Position numbers and translations under genes: made by a program | NCBI GenBank assembly: GCA_964057225.1 | Contig: OZ059897.1 | Span: 3,410,001-3,474,000 of the forward strand | Source: Auanema rhodensis | Lineage: Eukaryota > Nematoda > Chromadorea > Rhabditida > Rhabditidae | DNA length: 64,000 nt | Reading direction: 5' to 3' | Notes under the pieces: model-generated | What the model saw: only the letters and a program-made list of their open reading frames with translations | What the model was told of the DNA's origin: nothing | Databases searched by the model: none | Shown: one piece after another, positions 59,634-64,000 of the stretch | How positions within the stretch are numbered: the stretch's first letter is position 1 | How the letters are laid out: each line of letters starts with the position of its first letter

Positions 59634-62600
59634 AGATATCAACTGATATATGTTCACACTTATATCCTCGATTTTCACCCTGAAGAATTTATTTTTTCGT
59701 TGAATAACATTGTCCATCGTCTTCTCCTTGAAAGAAGGAATCAAAAACATCTACTTTTTGTGAAATTATTTAGAAATTTTTCGGGAAAATTTTTGTCAAA
59801 ATGTTTTTGGAAGCAATGTTGAGTGTACATGGGAACTCAGCATACACTAATGCATTATTTTTCAAACGATAATAACTAATTTTTGTATAGAGCGTTTCTT
59901 AATGTAGTATAGTGCATTCGATGCGGATTTTTAAGTTGCGTTGATCTTTGTTTTCAGATTTGAGTTAGCTTAAAAATGCACCGAGATATCAACTGATATA
60001 TGTTCACACTTATATCCTCGATTTTCACCCTGAAGAAATGATTTTTTCGTTGAATAACATTGTCCATCATCTTCGTCTTGAAAAAAGGAATCTAAAAACA
60101 TCTACTTTTTGTGAAATTATTTAGAAATTTTTCGGGAAAATTTTTGTCAAAATGTTTTTGGAAGCAATGTTGAGTGTACATGGGAACTCAACATACACTA
60201 ATGCATTATTTTTCAAACGATCATAACTAATTTTTGTAAATAGCGTTTCTCGATGTAGTATAGTGCATTCGATGCGGATTTTTAAGCTGCGTTGATCTGT
60301 GTTATCAGATTTGAGTTAACTTAAAAATGCACCGAGATATCAACTGATATAGGTTCACACGTATATCCTCGATTTTCACCCTGAAGAAATGATTTTTTCG
60401 TTGAAAAACATTGTCCATCGTCTTCGTCATGAAAAAAGGAATCTAAAAACATCTACTTTTTGTGAAATTATTCAGAAAATTTTCGGGAAAATTTTTGTCA
60501 AAATGTTTTTGGAAGCAATGTTGAGTGTACATGGGAACTCAACATACATTAATGCATTATTTTTCAAACGATCATAACTTATTTTTGTATAGAGCGTTTC
60601 TCAATGTAGTATAGTGCATTCGATGCGGATTTTTAAGCTGCGTCGATCTGTGTTATCCGATTTGAGCTAGCTTGAAAATGTACCGAGATATCAACTGATA
60701 TATGTTCACACTTATATCCTCGATTTTCACCCTGAAGAATTTATTTTTTCGTTGAATAACATTGTCCATCGTCTTCGCCTTGAAAGAAGGAATCTAAAAA
60801 CATCTACTTTTTGTGAAATTATTTAGAAATTTTTCGGGAAAATTTTTGTCAAAATGTTTTTGGAAGCAATGTTGAGTGTACATGGGAACTCAGCATACAC
60901 TAATGCATTATTTTTCAAACGATAATAACTAATTTTTGTATAGAGCGTTTCTCATAGTAGTATAGTGCATTCGATGCGGATTTTTAAGTTGCGTTGATCT
61001 GTGTTATCAGATTTGAGTTAGCTTAAAAATGCACCGAGATATCAACTGATATATGTTCACACTTATATCCTCGATTTTCACCCTGAAGAAATGATTTTTT
61101 CGTTGAATAACATTGTCCATCATCTTCGTCTTGAAAAAAGGAATCTAAAAACATCTACTTTTTGTGAAATTATTTAGAAATTTTTCGGGAAAATTTTTGT
61201 CAAAATGTTTTTGGAAGCAATGTTGAGTGTACATGGGAACTCAACATACACTAATGCATTATTTTTCAAACGATCATAACTAATTTTTGTAAATAGCGTT
61301 TCTCGATGTAGTATGGTGCATTCGATGCGGATTTTTAAGCTGCGTTGATCTGTGTTATCAGATTTGAGTTAACTTAAAAATGCACCGAGATATCAACTGA
61401 TATAGGTTCACACTTATATCCTCGATTTTCACCCTGAAGAAATGATTTTTTCGTTGAAAAACATTGTCCATCGTCTTCGTCATGAAAAAAGGAATCTAAA
61501 AACATCTACTTTTTGTGAAATTATTCAGAAATTTTTCGGGAAAATTTTTGTCAAAATGTTTTTGGAAGCAATGTTGAGTGTACATGGGAACTCAACATAC
61601 ACTACTGCATCATTTTTCAAACGATCATAACTAATTTTTGTATAGAGCTTTTCTCAATGTAGTATAGTGCATTCGATGCGGATTTTTAAGCTGCGTTGAT
61701 CTGTGTTATCAGATTTGAGTTAACTTAAAAATGCACCGAGATATCAACTGATATAGGTTCACACTTATATCCTCGATTTTCACCCTGAAGAAATGATTTT
61801 TTCGTTGAAAAACATTGTCCATCGTATTCGTCTTGAAAAAAGGAATCTAAAAACATCTACTTTTTGTGAAATTATTTAGAAATTTTTCGGGAAAATTTTT
61901 GTCAAAATGTTTTTGGAAGCAATGTTTGAATGTACATGGGAACTCAACATTCACTAATGCATTATTTTTCAAACGATCATAACTAATTTTTGTATGGAGC
62001 GTTTCTCAATGTAGTATAGTGCATTCGATGCGGATTTTTAAGCTGCGTTGATCTGTGTTATCAGATTTGAGTTAACTTAAAAATGCACCGAGATATCAAC
62101 TGATATAGGTTCACACTTATATCCTCGATTTTCACCCTGAAGAAATGATTTTTTCGTTGAAAAACATTGTCCATCGTCTTCTCCTTGAAAGAAGGAATCT
62201 AAAAACATCTACTTTTTGTGAAATTATTTAGAAATTTTTCGGGAAAATTTTTGTCAAAATGTTTTTGGAAGCAATGTTGAGTGTACATGGGAACTCAGCA
62301 TACACTAATGCATTATTTTTCAAACGATAATAACTAATTTTTGTATAGAGCGTTTCTTAATGTAGTAAAGTGCATTCGATGCGGATTTTTAAGTTGCGTT
62401 GATCTTTGTTATCAGATTTGAGTTAGCTTAAAAATGCACCGAGATATCAACTGATATATGTTCACACTTATATCCTCGATTTTCACCCTGAAGAAATGAT
62501 TTTTTCGTTGAATAACATTGTCCATCATCTTCGTCTTGAAAAAAGGAATCTAAAAACATCTACTTTTTGTGAAATTATTTAGAAATTTTTCGGGAAAATT

Positions 62601-64000
62601 TTTGTCAAAATGTTTTTGGAAGCAATGTTGAGTGTACATGGGAACTCAACATACACTAATGCATTATTTTTCAAACGATCATAACTAATTTTTGTAAATA
62701 GCGTTTCTCGATGTAGTATAGTGCATTCGATGCGGATTTTTAAGCTGCGTTGATCTGTGTTATCAGATTTGAGTTAACTTAAAAATGCACCGAGATATCA
62801 ACTGATATAGGTTCACACGTATATCCTCGATTTTCACCCTGAAGAAATGATTTTTTCGTTGAAAAACATTGTCCATCGTCTTCGTCATGAAAAAAGGAAT
62901 TTAAAAACATCTACTTTTTGTGAAATTATTGAGAAAATTTTCGGGAAAATTTTTGTCAAAATGTTTTTGGAAGCAATGTTGAGTGTACATGGGAACTCAA
63001 CATACATTAATGCATTATTTTTCAAACGATCATAACTTATTTTTGTATAGAGCGTTTCTCAATGTAGTATAGTGCATTCGATGCGGATTTTTAAGCTGCG
63101 TCGATCTGTGTTATCCGATTTGAGCTAGCTTGAAAATGTACCGAGATATCAACTGATATATGTTCACACTTATATCCTCGATTTTCACCCTGAAGAATAT
63201 ATTTTTTCGTTGAATAACATTGTCCATCGTCTTCGCCTTGAAAGAAGGAATCTAAAAACATCTACTTTTTGTGAAATTATTTAGAAATTTTTCGGGAAAA
63301 TTTTTGTCAAAATGTTTTTGGAAGCAATGTTGAGTGTACATGGGAACTCAGCATACACTAATGCATTATTTTTCAAACGATAATAACTAATTTTTGTATA
63401 GAGCGTTTCTCATAGTAGTATAGTGCATTCGATGCGGATTTTTAAGTTGCGTCGATCTGTTTTATCAGATTTGAGTTAGCTTGAAAATGCACCGAGATAT
63501 CAACTGATATATGTTCACACTTATATCCTCGATTTTCACCCTGAAGAATTAATTTTTTCGTTGAATAACATTGTCCATCGTCTTTGCCTTGAAAAAAGAA
63601 ATCTAAAAACTCCTACTTTTTGTGAAATTATTTAGAAATTTTTCGGGAAAATTTTTGTCAAAATGTTTTTGGAAGCAATGTTGAGTGTACATGGGAACTC
63701 AACATACACTAATGCATTATTTTTCAAACGATCATAACTTATTTTTGTATAGAGCGTTTCTCAATGTAGTAAAGTGCATTCGATGCGGATTTTTAAGCTG
63801 CGTCGATCTGTGTTATCCGATTTGAGTTAGCTTGAAAATGCACCGAGATATCAACTGATATATGTTCACACTTATATCCTCGATTTTCACCCTGAAGAAT
63901 TAATTTTTTCGTTGAATAACATTGTCCATCGTCTTTGCCTTGAAAAAAGAAATCTAAAAACTCCTACTTTTTGTGAAATTATTTAAAAATTTTTCGGGAA
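59634..64000. repeat. More divergent right-hand units, 7-unit repeat of 2,458 bp
   Basis: Units 59984, 60335 and 60686 match 62442, 62793 and 63144 at an offset of 2,458 bp (C, O, T with CTCATAGTAG). This pair differs at many more places than the other large repeats: CATTATTGAGAAAAT, GGAATTTAAAAAC and GAATATATTTTTT in the second copy. The unit at 59634 lacks one base (GGAATCAAAAAC, 350 bp). The unit at 61739 has an extra T and a change in its core near 61926. The last two units (63495 and 63846) share GAATTAATTTTTT, AAAGAAATC and AAAACTCCTAC. No 48-bp deletion occurs after 58227. Confidence 0.82.

Larger units (their letters stand above)
1..64000. repeat. Satellite DNA array, 351-bp unit, whole window
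   Basis: The window is a head-to-tail tandem array with 186 unit starts and a partial unit at each end. Full units are 351 or 352 bp; the extra base usually comes from GTTGAAAAAAC against GTTGAAAAAC. Twenty-five units are 303-311 bp because of one recurrent 48-bp deletion. All copies have the same orientation, and I found no inversion, insertion or non-satellite sequence. G+C is about 32%. Arrays of this kind are known from eukaryotic heterochromatin and centromeres. I do not recognise the family by name; an insect or other arthropod host is a weak inference from composition. No gene occurs in any stretch of the window. Confidence 0.97.

Noticed and set aside
1-64000. CRISPR array
   Set aside because: The period is 351 bp and the sequence between conserved parts is itself repeated; there are no short repeats with unique spacers and no cas genes.
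1-64000. Transposon or retroelement remnants
   Set aside because: No terminal repeats, target-site duplications, poly-A tails with unique flanks, or transposase/reverse-transcriptase-like frames were found.

Overview
The whole 64-kb window is one uninterrupted array of tandem satellite DNA. I see no protein-coding gene, RNA gene, transposon, CRISPR array or single-copy sequence. The unit is 351-352 bp, about 32% G+C (counted on the unit at 2737-3087), always in the same orientation. Counting from a fixed phase (the A of AGATATCAAC), I find 186 unit starts, from 22 to 63846, with a partial unit at each window edge, so the array runs past both ends. A homogeneous tandem array this long is typical of eukaryotic pericentromeric, centromeric or other heterochromatin. 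The AT-rich composition would suit an insect or other arthropod, but I do not recognise the family and the host is unproven.

Units fall into recurring subtypes, named here by markers. T: GAGCTAGCTTGAAAATG head, GAATTTATTTTTT, GAATAAC, CTTGAAAGAAGG, CAGCAT, GATAATAAC. W: CCTTGATTTT and TTTTTTGGTTG. C: CCATCATCTTCG. N: CAACAGATAT and GTTGAAGAAAC. O: ACACGTAT head with an undamaged 62-codon reading frame. K: CCTTAAAAAAAGG. Twenty-five units end in one identical 48-bp deletion (303-311 bp instead of 351); its next unit starts directly at AGATATC and is called S here.

Layout: 1-2764, 5-unit repeat (1,709 bp). 2765-5956, ordinary 351-bp units. 5957-10240, 6-unit repeat (2,020 bp). 7633-13118 duplicated at 13167-18652 (16 units, offset 5,534 bp). 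18653-22055, mixed. 22056-24161, six W units in a row. 23811-28379, 5-unit repeat (1,757 bp). 28028-29435, four near-identical units. 29436-33651, a four-unit module present twice. About 33.0-36.4 kb, 5-unit repeat (1,709 bp). 35361-41844, 10-unit repeat (3,418 bp). 41845-43601, O module again. 43602-46573, T-S dimers (655 bp). 47521-51990 and 51991-56460, 13-unit tandem duplication (4,470 bp). 56567-59633, 4-unit repeat (1,358 bp). 59634-64000, more divergent units with an older 7-unit repeat (2,458 bp).

Nothing here works as a gene set. The interest lies in how the array evolves (nested unequal exchange, a short conversion tract, one spreading deletion) and in four inverted repeats plus a nearly unchanged core in each unit, which make it a reasonable but unproven candidate for a centromere-type or protein-binding satellite. 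All comparisons were made by eye; identities are approximate unless exact mismatch positions are given.
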